Below the pieces are notes generated by a model. The model saw only the letters and a program-made list of their open reading frames with translations, was not told the DNA's origin and did not search any database. From contig PXES01000391.1 of assembly GCA_003564655.1 (NCBI GenBank), forward strand, positions 1-17,086: a DNA stretch of 17,086 nt, in the 5' to 3' direction. The DNA is from Paracoccaceae bacterium. Lineage in GTDB: Bacteria; Pseudomonadota; Alphaproteobacteria; Rhodobacterales; Rhodobacteraceae. Positions within the stretch are counted from its first letter, which is position 1, and each line of letters begins with the position of its first letter. A program made the position numbers and the translations under genes. Below, one piece after another: positions 8,701 through 13,939 of the stretch.

Positions 8701-10222
8701 ATATGCCTGGGCGTTCCCGGCCTTCAAGCGGCCTGCTGGCGCGAAGACCCCCATGGATATCGACCTATCGACCCTGTCAGAGGATGAGGTGGAGGGCATT
8801 CTCGACTATGCCTTCAACAGGTATTTCGAGGATTCGGGCCTCTTCGGCACGGTCGAGGACTGTCTGACGCGGGTCGATCAACTCAAGGCCATCGGCGTGA
8901 CTGAAGTCGCCTGCCTGATCGACTACGGCATCGCGACCGAGCAGGTGCTCGAAGGCCTCTACCCGCTGGCCGAGGTGGTCGGCCGCGCGGGCCCCGGTCT
9001 GCACCTGGCCGAAGACGATTACTCGCTGGCCGCGCAGATCCATCGCCACGAGGTGACCCATCTGCAATGCACCCCCTCGATGGCGCGGATGCTGATGCTT
9101 GACGACGACGCGCGCGCAGCACTGGCGCGGGTGCCGAACATCCTGCTGGGCGGCGAGGCGCTTCCGGGGCCGCTCGCGGCCGAAATCGCAGCGCTGACCG
9201 GCCAGCCGGTACAGAACATGTATGGCCCGACCGAGACGACGATCTGGTCCTCGACCACGCACTCGCAGGGCGGTCCCGGTGTCGTCGGCATCGGCCAGCC
9301 CATCGCCAACACGCAGCTGCATGTGCTGGACGAGTGCCTGACCCCCTGCGCCGTCGGGCAGGAGGGCGAGCTGTTGATCGGCGGCGACGGCGTGACGCGC
9401 GGCTACTGGAAACGCCCCGAACTGACCGCCGAGCGGTTCCTGCCCGACCCCGCCGGCACGGGGCGGCTTTATCGCACGGGCGATCTCGTCCGTCGCAACC
9501 CAGCGGGCGGCATCGACTTTCTCGGGCGGGTGGATCATCAGGTCAAGATCCGCGGCCACCGGGTTGAACTGGGCGAGATCGAGGCCGTCCTCCAGGCGCA
9601 GCCGGGCATCGCGCAGGCCGTCGTCACCGCGCGCGAGGACCAGCCGGGCGATGTGCGGCTGGTGGCCTATTACACTGGCACGCCGCAAGACGATCTGCGC
9701 GCGGCGCTGGCGCGGGTCTTGCCCGCGCATCACCGCCCCGCACATCTGGTGCCGCTGGCGGCAATGCCCCTGACGCCGAACCGCAAGATCGATCGCAACG
9801 CCCTTCCGGCCCCCACCGTCGCCGACCGCCCCGAGGCGCCCGCGCCGACGGCGGGCCCTGTCGGCGACACGCAGGCAACCATTACGCAGATCTGGTGCGA
9901 TGTCCTCGGCGTGCCGCAGGTTGGTGCGTCGGACAATTTCTTCGATCTTGGCGGGCATTCGCTTCTGGCCGTGCAGGCGCATCGCGCGATCCGCGCCGCG
10001 CTGGACCTGCCGGGTCTGTCGATCACCGATGTCTTCCGCTTCCCGGTTCTGGGCGATCTCGCGCGTCATCTCGACCGGCAGGTCCGCCCGCCGCCGCAGG
10101 CCGAAGTCACACCGCTCCACCCGCCCGCTTCCGGCGCGGCGGTCGAAACTCGCGCGCCCGAGAGCCGTAGCAGCATCATGGCACGACGTCGCGCCGCTCG
10201 CGCCCAAAAAATGAGGTCCTGA
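5717..10222 (+). CDS. NRPS protein: formyltransferase-half C-A(luciferase-like monooxygenase inserted)-PCP
   Basis: 1501 residues. Formyltransferase about 1-200 with NFHDGPLP (Asn92, His94); the usual catalytic Asp position reads Asn130 (VNSGDI). An Fmt C-terminal-like part lies about 210-300. Residues about 335-485 resemble the C-terminal half of a condensation domain; no HHxxxDG is present. A domain, first part about 505-733: LSYAELNARA, TSGSTGLPKG (652-661), FDISVLELFW (696 on). Luciferase-like FMN monooxygenase about 734-1090 (MEFSLMYWGNDD, WTPERHFHAFGG, GIGIASGWHPVDF), of the MupA/Atu3671 kind. A domain, second part about 1091-1365: LLGGEALP, MYGPTETTIW, RLYRTGDLVR, Lys1357. PCP about 1378-1452: DLGGHSLL, Ser1415. 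A basic tail 1455-1501 follows. Specificity residues D697, I698, L701, Q1117, L1143, G1145, M1168, I1176, W1177 and K1357 predict glycine. There is no TE. The start overlaps the GT stop (ATGA), with AGGAGA at 5705-5710. The role inferred is a starter or modifying module that loads, oxidises and perhaps formylates glycine. Confidence 0.95.
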   Translation: MSAYSTLLIGDEALMAECGAQLLARGHPVVAVVTDNPRMIDWAEAHGLRVVAPGAGLAARLEGLRFDWLLNIAGLRLLQPELLALPTRGAVNFHDGPLPHHAGLHAPVRALLEGETRHGITWHLMDEGVNSGDILLQRAYDITPEDTALTLNAKSFEAGVDSFGLLLDMLGNEPLQSRPQTPAARRPFRRDDRPAHAGHIDPARPASDGARLVRALTFGPYWNPLTTPKLMLGEQVIVVGAAHVVEKSGPAGRVLAVDAESVTLACAEGALVCTGLLCQQGLPVAPDTLVRAGETVTLPDAACLGALLALAQGENGWRDALRAMQPSSWQGGRAESAVALEFADTGPADRILAVAQAIAPRMGLRKFAMAYQNATIAAHHRAAPAHVAEWVPLQVDLDAPEPHAAITAQLDRAGRIPGFARELAARDPRLGPVTPPPVAICDGAEASEAALVLDLAAGCLRYDPGTLADADALAAQIAAATQQDTPLPAPAPIDTATPYTRQCIHHAFAAQVRRTPDAIALSHEAQSLSYAELNARANRVAHLLISLGITPDTPVALCTRRGPNMLIGALGILKAGGAYVPMDPAYPEARLAHFLTDSGAPVLVTETGLTDSLPAERAQRVLLDTDARLGAQPGTDPETQVTPDHLAYLIYTSGSTGLPKGVMVEHGNVANFFAGMDAHIRHDPPGVWLAVTSLSFDISVLELFWTLARGFKVVLMGDAERAPIANAPIRRSETGMEFSLMYWGNDDGAGPQKYRLLLEGAKFADSHGFCAVWTPERHFHAFGGPFPNPAVSGAAVAAVTRNIAVRAGSCVVPLHHPIRIAEEWAVIDNLTGGRTGIGIASGWHPVDFILRPENRPPNNKAAMFDTLDTVRRLWRGEVVEFDKGDGMVPVQTLPRPVSKELNIWLTTAGNPETWREAGRLGAHVLTHLLGQSITEVGEKIAIYHDALRGAGHDPADFTVTLMLHSFVARDRDHAREGARGPMKSYLKAAAALVKQYAWAFPAFKRPAGAKTPMDIDLSTLSEDEVEGILDYAFNRYFEDSGLFGTVEDCLTRVDQLKAIGVTEVACLIDYGIATEQVLEGLYPLAEVVGRAGPGLHLAEDDYSLAAQIHRHEVTHLQCTPSMARMLMLDDDARAALARVPNILLGGEALPGPLAAEIAALTGQPVQNMYGPTETTIWSSTTHSQGGPGVVGIGQPIANTQLHVLDECLTPCAVGQEGELLIGGDGVTRGYWKRPELTAERFLPDPAGTGRLYRTGDLVRRNPAGGIDFLGRVDHQVKIRGHRVELGEIEAVLQAQPGIAQAVVTAREDQPGDVRLVAYYTGTPQDDLRAALARVLPAHHRPAHLVPLAAMPLTPNRKIDRNALPAPTVADRPEAPAPTAGPVGDTQATITQIWCDVLGVPQVGASDNFFDLGGHSLLAVQAHRAIRAALDLPGLSITDVFRFPVLGDLARHLDRQVRPPPQAEVTPLHPPASGAAVETRAPESRSSIMARRRAARAQKMRS
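7919..8986 (+). other. Inserted luciferase-like monooxygenase domain within the A domain (domain boundaries)
   Basis: This marks the approximate extent of the domain that splits the adenylation domain. Core motif A4 lies before it and A5 (LLGGEALP, YGPTE) after it. The family is the natural-product luciferase-like monooxygenase group that includes MupA of mupirocin synthesis and Agrobacterium Atu3671. By family it uses reduced FMN and O2. Edges are estimates to within about 15 residues. Confidence 0.9.
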
Positions 10223-10896
10223 TGATCCAGCACAGTTTCGCTGATTTCCAATTCACCCGCCCACTGTTTTCCGACCGCGTGGCGCTTGCCTGGGCCGATC
10301 CGCGCGCACCGATGCCGCCGCTGATGGGCGATGAGGTTCTGTCGGTCGAGCAGGTCGCCCCGAAGCGCGCGCGCGAGTTCGGGGCCGGGCGCGCGGCCGC
10401 GCGCGCTGCGATGGACCTTCTCGGCCACGCGGCGCGCCCGATCCTGCAGGGCGATGATCGCGCGCCGGTCTGGCCGCAGGGCCTGGTGGGGTCGATCACC
10501 CACTCGGACCGCGACTGTCTGGCCGTGGTCACGGACGACCCCGAGATCCGGTCGCTGGGCCTTGATCTCGAACCGATGGTTGCGCTTGATCCGGCGCTCT
10601 GGCCCGAGATCTGCACCGACACAGAGCGCGAGTGGCTCGCGTCGCTGGGCCCGTCGCAACGGGGGAATTTCGCCAAGCTTGTGTTTTCCGCCAAGGAGGC
10701 CGTCTACAAGGCGCAGTATCCGCTGAGCAAGACGCTGATCGGGTTTCACGCGATCACGCTGAATTTCGACCTGGCGTCCAACAGCTTTACGGCCCGCTTC
10801 ACGCGCGATGTCCCCGGCTTCGATGCCCGGCACCTGATCGACGGGCGATTCGCGTTCTTGTCGGGCAACCTCATCACCGGGGTCGAACTGCGCTGA
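10222..10896 (+). CDS. 4'-phosphopantetheinyl transferase, EntD-like
   Basis: A 224-residue cytosolic enzyme that would transfer phosphopantetheine from CoA to the conserved serines of the ACP (PKS Ser1242) and PCP (NRPS Ser1415). Signature residues are all present: GSITHS (90-95), GLDLEP with Asp115 and Glu117 for magnesium, and FSAKEAVYKA with Lys158, Glu159 and Lys163. Length is typical of the EntD/Sfp type. The start ATG shares one base with the NRPS stop (TGATG), and GAGG at 10213-10216 is well placed. It is the last gene of the operon. Gene position makes it the dedicated activator of this pathway, though such enzymes often accept other carrier proteins. Confidence 0.95.
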   Translation: MIQHSFADFQFTRPLFSDRVALAWADPRAPMPPLMGDEVLSVEQVAPKRAREFGAGRAAARAAMDLLGHAARPILQGDDRAPVWPQGLVGSITHSDRDCLAVVTDDPEIRSLGLDLEPMVALDPALWPEICTDTEREWLASLGPSQRGNFAKLVFSAKEAVYKAQYPLSKTLIGFHAITLNFDLASNSFTARFTRDVPGFDARHLIDGRFAFLSGNLITGVELR

Positions 10897-11161
10897 GACA
10901 AACGGCCCGAACGGCCGGGCGCAGTTGCCTGACGGACGCAGTGCGCAACAAGGGATGGTGGGGTGGAGGGGGGTGCGCATCGACATCTGACCCATCTTCT
11001 ACCGGGGGTGAGACATTTCGCGCATCGCCGCAAAACGGGTCGCAAGACGGGTCGGTTTTCTGCTATCTTATCATTATTGAATTCGAGGCAACTTGCGGTG
11101 GAATAAAGATCGGTCGAGCAGGCCGACACCCACCGCTCATGAACAGGACAACCGAGGGCAC
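10897..11161. other. Intergenic boundary region with G-rich tract and direct repeat
   Basis: 265 bp without a credible gene. At 10952-10973 five G runs (3, 2, 4, 2 and 6) lie close together and could form a G-quadruplex on the + strand. ACGGGTCG occurs twice, at 11035-11042 and 11047-11054, a 12-bp period, flanked by AAAAC (11032-11036) and GTTTT (11055-11059). The stretch 11056-11082 is the most AT-rich part and may hold the promoter of the next gene; I could not find a convincing -35/-10 pair. Confidence 0.5.
11154..11158 (+). promoter_or_regulatory. Ribosome binding site that decides the start of the small secreted protein
   Basis: GAGGG with 3 bp to the ATG at 11162. The spacing is short but supports this start over the TTG at 11093. 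Confidence 0.55.
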
Positions 11162-11476
11162 ATGACAAAATTCCTTCTCGCCGCCGTCACCGCCATGCTT
11201 GTCATGCCGGTTCTGCCGCCCCCTGCCAGCGCCAGCCCGATCGAGACCGCGTGTTTGCGCTCCGACCGCCCGCAGGCGACACGCGCACTTTGCCGTTGTA
11301 TCGGGTCGGTCGCACAAAGCACGCTCACCCGTTCCGAGCAGCGCCGCGCCGCGCGCTTCTTCCGCGACCCGCAAATGGCGCAGGATATACGCATGTCCAA
11401 GAGTGATCGTGACAATGCATTCTGGACGCGCTACCGCGCCTTCGGTGCAGCAGCGGAACAGCGCTGCGCCATGTAA
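11162..11476 (+). CDS. Small secreted four-cysteine protein, function unknown (Rhodobacteraceae family)
   Basis: A 104-residue protein with a clear signal peptide: MTK, a hydrophobic stretch to about residue 19, then PASA as a likely cleavage site after residue 24. The mature part is about 80 residues with four Cys (31, 44, 46, 102), probably two disulfides in the periplasm, and a charged helical middle (SEQRRAARFFRDPQMAQDI). From memory this matches a small conserved protein of Rhodobacteraceae often labelled 'arginine transporter', a name with no visible support: it has no transporter features. An upstream TTG at 11093 would extend it, but the ATG at 11162 is preferred because it gives a proper signal peptide and has GAGGG at 11154-11158. 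It stands alone on this strand and shares a terminator hairpin with the convergent copper gene. Confidence 0.85.
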   Translation: MTKFLLAAVTAMLVMPVLPPPASASPIETACLRSDRPQATRALCRCIGSVAQSTLTRSEQRRAARFFRDPQMAQDIRMSKSDRDNAFWTRYRAFGAAAEQRCAM

Positions 11477-11501
11477 TCAGAGCGATTGCGCGCGAGCGCA
11501 G

Positions 11502-11530
11502 GGGCGAGGGCCGCGATGCGGCCCCCGCCC
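11502..11530. terminator. Bidirectional hairpin between convergent genes
   Basis: GGGCCGC (11508-11514), loop GAT, GCGGCCC (11518-11524) form a perfect 7-bp stem. An A/C mismatch and then a second 5-bp arm (GGGCG 11502-11506 with CGCCC 11526-11530) extend it. It lies 25 bp after the small secreted protein and 7 bp after the end of the convergent copper chaperone, so it fits a shared terminator. No T run follows on either strand. Confidence 0.65.
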
Positions 11531-11537
11531 GACAAAT

Positions 11538-12023
11538 TCAATCGTGCGTATGCTCATGCGAATGGTCATGTGAATGACCATGGGAGTCACTGCGCTCCAT
11601 ATCGATCGGGATCGTGATCTCCATCTCGTCGTCATCCGCGAAAATCAGTGTCACCGCGATCTCGTCGCCTTGTTCGAACGGCGCAGTCAGGCCCATTAAC
11701 ATGATGTGATCGCCCCCGCGCGCAAGGCTGTATTCACCGCCCGCCGGTATGGCAAACCCCTCCTCGACCTCGATCATGCGCATCACGCCCGCATCGTCCT
11801 CGATATGGGTATGCAACTCGACCCGCTGCGCGGCGTCAGACCGGGCGGCGATCAGGCGGCGGTCTTCGGACCCGTGATTGGCAATGGTCATGAAGGCCGC
11901 GCCGGATTGCGCCATGCCATGCGCGGAGCGGGCGTAGGGGTCGATGATGTGGATGGTGTCGCCCGCCAAGGCGGGCAGCGGAAGGGTCACCGCCAGCGCT
12001 GCTGACAGAAAGAGGTTTTTCAT
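11538..12023 (-). CDS. PCu(A)C-type periplasmic copper chaperone with His-rich tail
   Basis: 161 residues. Signal peptide MKNLFLSAALAVTLPLPALA, with cleavage expected after residue 20. The mature domain is the PCu(A)C fold (DUF461), which carries Cu(I) in the periplasm, in many bacteria towards the CuA site of cytochrome c oxidase. Candidate ligands are His35, Met37, Met45, His71, His73 and Met83, with HIMLMGL later as a family landmark. The spacing of the first ligands is not the textbook one. The last 17 residues alternate His with Ser/Asp/Glu (seven His), a likely extra metal-binding tail. The start at 12023 is chosen over one at 12206, since only this one gives a signal peptide and AAGGA lies about 10 bp upstream. 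It follows the DUF2946 gene, probably in the same transcript. Confidence 0.92.
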   Translation of the reverse strand: MKNLFLSAALAVTLPLPALAGDTIHIIDPYARSAHGMAQSGAAFMTIANHGSEDRRLIAARSDAAQRVELHTHIEDDAGVMRMIEVEEGFAIPAGGEYSLARGGDHIMLMGLTAPFEQGDEIAVTLIFADDDEMEITIPIDMERSDSHGHSHDHSHEHTHD

Positions 12024-12066
12024 GGTTTGGCGTCCTTGAGTGTGTGTTGTTCGGCCCCGCCGATCA

Positions 12067-12100
12067 CTGGCCCGGAACGGGCCAGCGCCCGCGAGCGGGC
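12067..12100. other. Two tandem hairpins ahead of the copper chaperone gene
   Basis: CTGGCCC (12067-12073), loop GGAAC, GGGCCAG (12079-12085) is a perfect 7-bp inverted repeat. It is followed at once by GCCCG (12087-12091), loop CGAG, CGGGC (12096-12100). They lie in the 140-bp gap between DUF2946 and the copper chaperone, in what would be the leader of the chaperone message. They may attenuate or stabilise it. No T run, so not a classic terminator. Confidence 0.5.
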
Positions 12101-12163
12101 CATGGGCGGGTGGGTGGGGCCCCGAGCGGGCGCTTTGTCCGGCATCAGGGCATCGTGTCAGGT

Positions 12164-12514
12164 TCAGCCGATGCGCGGCGGCGCGCGGGGCTGCGGCCAG
12201 CGCCACGCGTCAACATGTCCAGGATGCACACTGCCCGAGAGCATCACGCGCATGGAAACAGCGCGATATTCCGGGCCGTCTGCCACGTTTCCGGCTGGGA
12301 CCGAAAGCGACAGGATGCAATCCGGGCAGGGCAACTGCTGCTCGACCGGGTTGCCCTGGGCGTCGAGGGTGATCCTCACCAGCCCGTCACCGGTGCAGAT
12401 CACCAGCACATGCGCACCTGCCGCCTGATGCCGCGTCAGCGCATGGCTGACACTGGCGAGCGCGAGGCACAGCGCCAGCGCGACGGCAAGACAGGATCGG
12501 ATGTGCGCAAACAT
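12164..12514 (-). CDS. DUF2946-like secreted or membrane-anchored protein
   Basis: 116 residues. The N-terminus has a hydrophobic segment (about residues 7-22) that acts as a signal peptide, with SHA near 23-25 as a possible cleavage site. The mature part holds Cys40 and a CPDC motif (63-66), features of the DUF2946 family, whose members often sit next to copper genes. It precedes the PCu(A)C chaperone by 140 bp and follows the enoyl-CoA hydratase-family gene by 19 bp. The ribosome site is weak (GGGTAAA about 9 bp before ATG), which may mean reading through from the upstream gene. A role in metal or redox handling in the periplasm is inferred from the Cys pair and the neighbour. The family call is from memory of its pattern. 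Confidence 0.75.
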   Translation of the reverse strand: MFAHIRSCLAVALALCLALASVSHALTRHQAAGAHVLVICTGDGLVRITLDAQGNPVEQQLPCPDCILSLSVPAGNVADGPEYRAVSMRVMLSGSVHPGHVDAWRWPQPRAPPRIG

Positions 12515-12533
12515 GCTGTCAGTTTACCCGGTG

Positions 12534-13172
12534 CTAGCTGCCTGACCCAGCCCCTTCGACAGGGATGAGACGTTTGATCGCGGCCAGATGCGCTGGCGCT
12601 GCCCCGGCGGCATCGGCGGCCAGCGCGCGCGCCTCGTCCAGCAGCGCTTCGGGCGCGCAGACCCGGTCCACCAGCCCCCAGGCGCAGGCTTCCTCGGCAC
12701 GCAACCGGACGCCGCCCATCAGCAGCATCTTGGCGCGCGCAGGCCCCACCAGCGCGGCCAGTCGTCCGGGGTCCGAGGGTTGTGGCAGAAAGCCCAGCCG
12801 CATCACCGGGTAGAAGATCTTCGCCCCCGGCACGGCAAGGCGCAGATCGCAAGCGAGCGCCATCCCGCAGGCCCCGCCCGCCAGCGTGCCGTTCAGCGCC
12901 GCGATGCTCAGCCCGTCGAAGGCCGCGATCCGCGCCGACAGATCCTCCCACAAGGGGGATTTCGCAAGCCCCGCCCGCGCCGCCTCGAGATCGGCCCCGG
13001 CGGAAAACACCTGCCCCGCGCCCGTGAGGATCAGGACCTGTGCATCACCGGCCTGCGCGCGATCCACCGCATCGATCAGCGCGGCGAGCATCTCGGCGGT
13101 CAGTGCATTGGCCTTGTCGGGCCGGTCGAGCGTCAGCGTCCAGACAGCACCCTCCGCATCGACGCGGATCAT
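12534..13172 (-). CDS. Enoyl-CoA hydratase/isomerase (crotonase) family protein, atypical active site
   Basis: 212 residues, shorter than the usual 255-265 because the C-terminal helical part is cut back. The crotonase fold is clear: MIRVDAEGAVWTLTLDRPDK start, oxyanion-hole loops FSAGADL (56-62) and NGTLAGGACG (94-103), and CDLRLA. The two glutamates that hydrate the double bond in classical enoyl-CoA hydratases appear to be Val123 and Met149, so it is probably not a standard hydratase. It may be an isomerase, hydrolase or other crotonase reaction. Its start overlaps the SDR stop (ATGA), so the two are translated together, and an acyl-CoA or related substrate shared with the SDR is plausible. 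Direct evidence for the substrate is lacking. Confidence 0.88.
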   Translation of the reverse strand: MIRVDAEGAVWTLTLDRPDKANALTAEMLAALIDAVDRAQAGDAQVLILTGAGQVFSAGADLEAARAGLAKSPLWEDLSARIAAFDGLSIAALNGTLAGGACGMALACDLRLAVPGAKIFYPVMRLGFLPQPSDPGRLAALVGPARAKMLLMGGVRLRAEEACAWGLVDRVCAPEALLDEARALAADAAGAAPAHLAAIKRLIPVEGAGSGS

Positions 13173-13927
13173 GCGCCAAGCCCCAGCCGCTTGCGGATCG
13201 TCTCGTCGCGCAGCGAGACTTCGCGCCCGACCCAGTCATCCGCATCGGCGCTGCACATCCACACCAGCGCCCGGGCAGGCCAGTCGGGCGGCACATGCGC
13301 CGACCAGTCAAGTTTGCTGACAGGGTTGAGGCCGCTATCGCGGATCGTGCGCTGCATGTCGGTCGCCACCGTGCCGGGCGACAGGCTCATGACCCGCACG
13401 CCGTGGCCGCGCGCCTCGATATCGGCGACGCGGGTCAGCATCCAGGCCGCGGATTTCGACGCGCAATAGGCCCCCCCCCCCTCCAGCGGGTTATGGGCCG
13501 CGCCGGACCCCACGGTGATGATCGTGCCCCCGCCCTGCGCCCGCATAACCGGAAGTGCGGCGCGCAGCCCGTGGAACACACCCTTGAGGTTGATGTCGAT
13601 CAGTTGGCCGAACGCGTCCGGGTCGGCCTCGGCCAGCGGCGCGATGGGCTCGATCACGCCCGCATTGTTGACCAGAACGTCCAGCCGTCCGAATTCCTCC
13701 TGCATCTGCGCAACAGCGCGCGCCACCGAGTCGAAATCGCTCACATCGCAGGGGATCGCCAGTGCGGCCGTCTCTTCAGCCAGCGCAGTCAATGCCTCGG
13801 TCGAGCGGGCCGCGATCCCGACCCGCGCACCGGCCCCGGTGAAGGCGCGCGCTGCCTCGGCCCCGATCCCCCGGCTTGCACCGGTGATCAGGACGGCCCG
13901 CCCGGCCAGAGTTCCCGCTTGCTCCAT
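13169..13927 (-). CDS. Short-chain dehydrogenase/reductase (classical SDR)
   Basis: 252 residues with every classical SDR landmark: TGASRGIG (15-22) for NAD(P), NNAG (87-90), Asn113, Ser141, Tyr154 and Lys158 (YCASK), and the SPGTVATDM segment after the active site. It is a cytosolic NAD(P)-dependent alcohol/ketone oxidoreductase; the substrate is unknown. The C-terminus ends SLRDETIRKRLGLGA, a form common in Rhodobacteraceae SDRs. The start is 12 bp after the tamB stop with AAGGA just upstream, and the stop overlaps the next gene. Odd: codons 149-153 contain a run of 11 G (C on the + strand, 13471-13481) directly before the catalytic Tyr. One slip there would end the protein early. Confidence 0.94.
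   Translation of the reverse strand: MEQAGTLAGRAVLITGASRGIGAEAARAFTGAGARVGIAARSTEALTALAEETAALAIPCDVSDFDSVARAVAQMQEEFGRLDVLVNNAGVIEPIAPLAEADPDAFGQLIDINLKGVFHGLRAALPVMRAQGGGTIITVGSGAAHNPLEGGGAYCASKSAAWMLTRVADIEARGHGVRVMSLSPGTVATDMQRTIRDSGLNPVSKLDWSAHVPPDWPARALVWMCSADADDWVGREVSLRDETIRKRLGLGA
13471..13481 (-). repeat. Homopolymer of 11 G in the SDR coding strand
   Basis: Eleven C on the + strand, read as GAG GGG GGG GGG GCC on the coding strand. It is in frame in this sequence. Such a tract can slip in replication or be miscounted in sequencing. Confidence 0.95.
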
Positions 13928-13939
13928 TGTCCTTGCCCC

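Noticed and set aside
6695..8701. A 668-codon open frame on the - strand inside the NRPS gene
   Set aside because: Antisense shadow of the A and monooxygenase domains; low-complexity His/Arg/Gly content and no family features.
7267..9810. Two separate A domains, one before and one after the monooxygenase
   Set aside because: The first part has only core motifs A1-A4 and the second only A5-A10, so they are the halves of one domain.
10206..10214. Six-A run near the NRPS end as a programmed frameshift site
   Set aside because: A shift would change only the last three or four residues; no downstream frame would be joined, so there is no visible purpose.
10903..10917. Hairpin CGGCC-CGAAC-GGCCG right after the PPTase as operon terminator
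   Set aside because: Only a 5-bp stem and no T run; too weak to call in this base composition.
11093..11161. TTG start giving 23 more residues for the small secreted protein
   Set aside because: The extension is polar and would hide the signal peptide; the ATG at 11162 has a ribosome site.
12024..12206. N-terminal extension of the copper chaperone from an upstream ATG at 12206
   Set aside because: It would overlap the DUF2946 gene, bury the signal peptide and run through the two hairpins.
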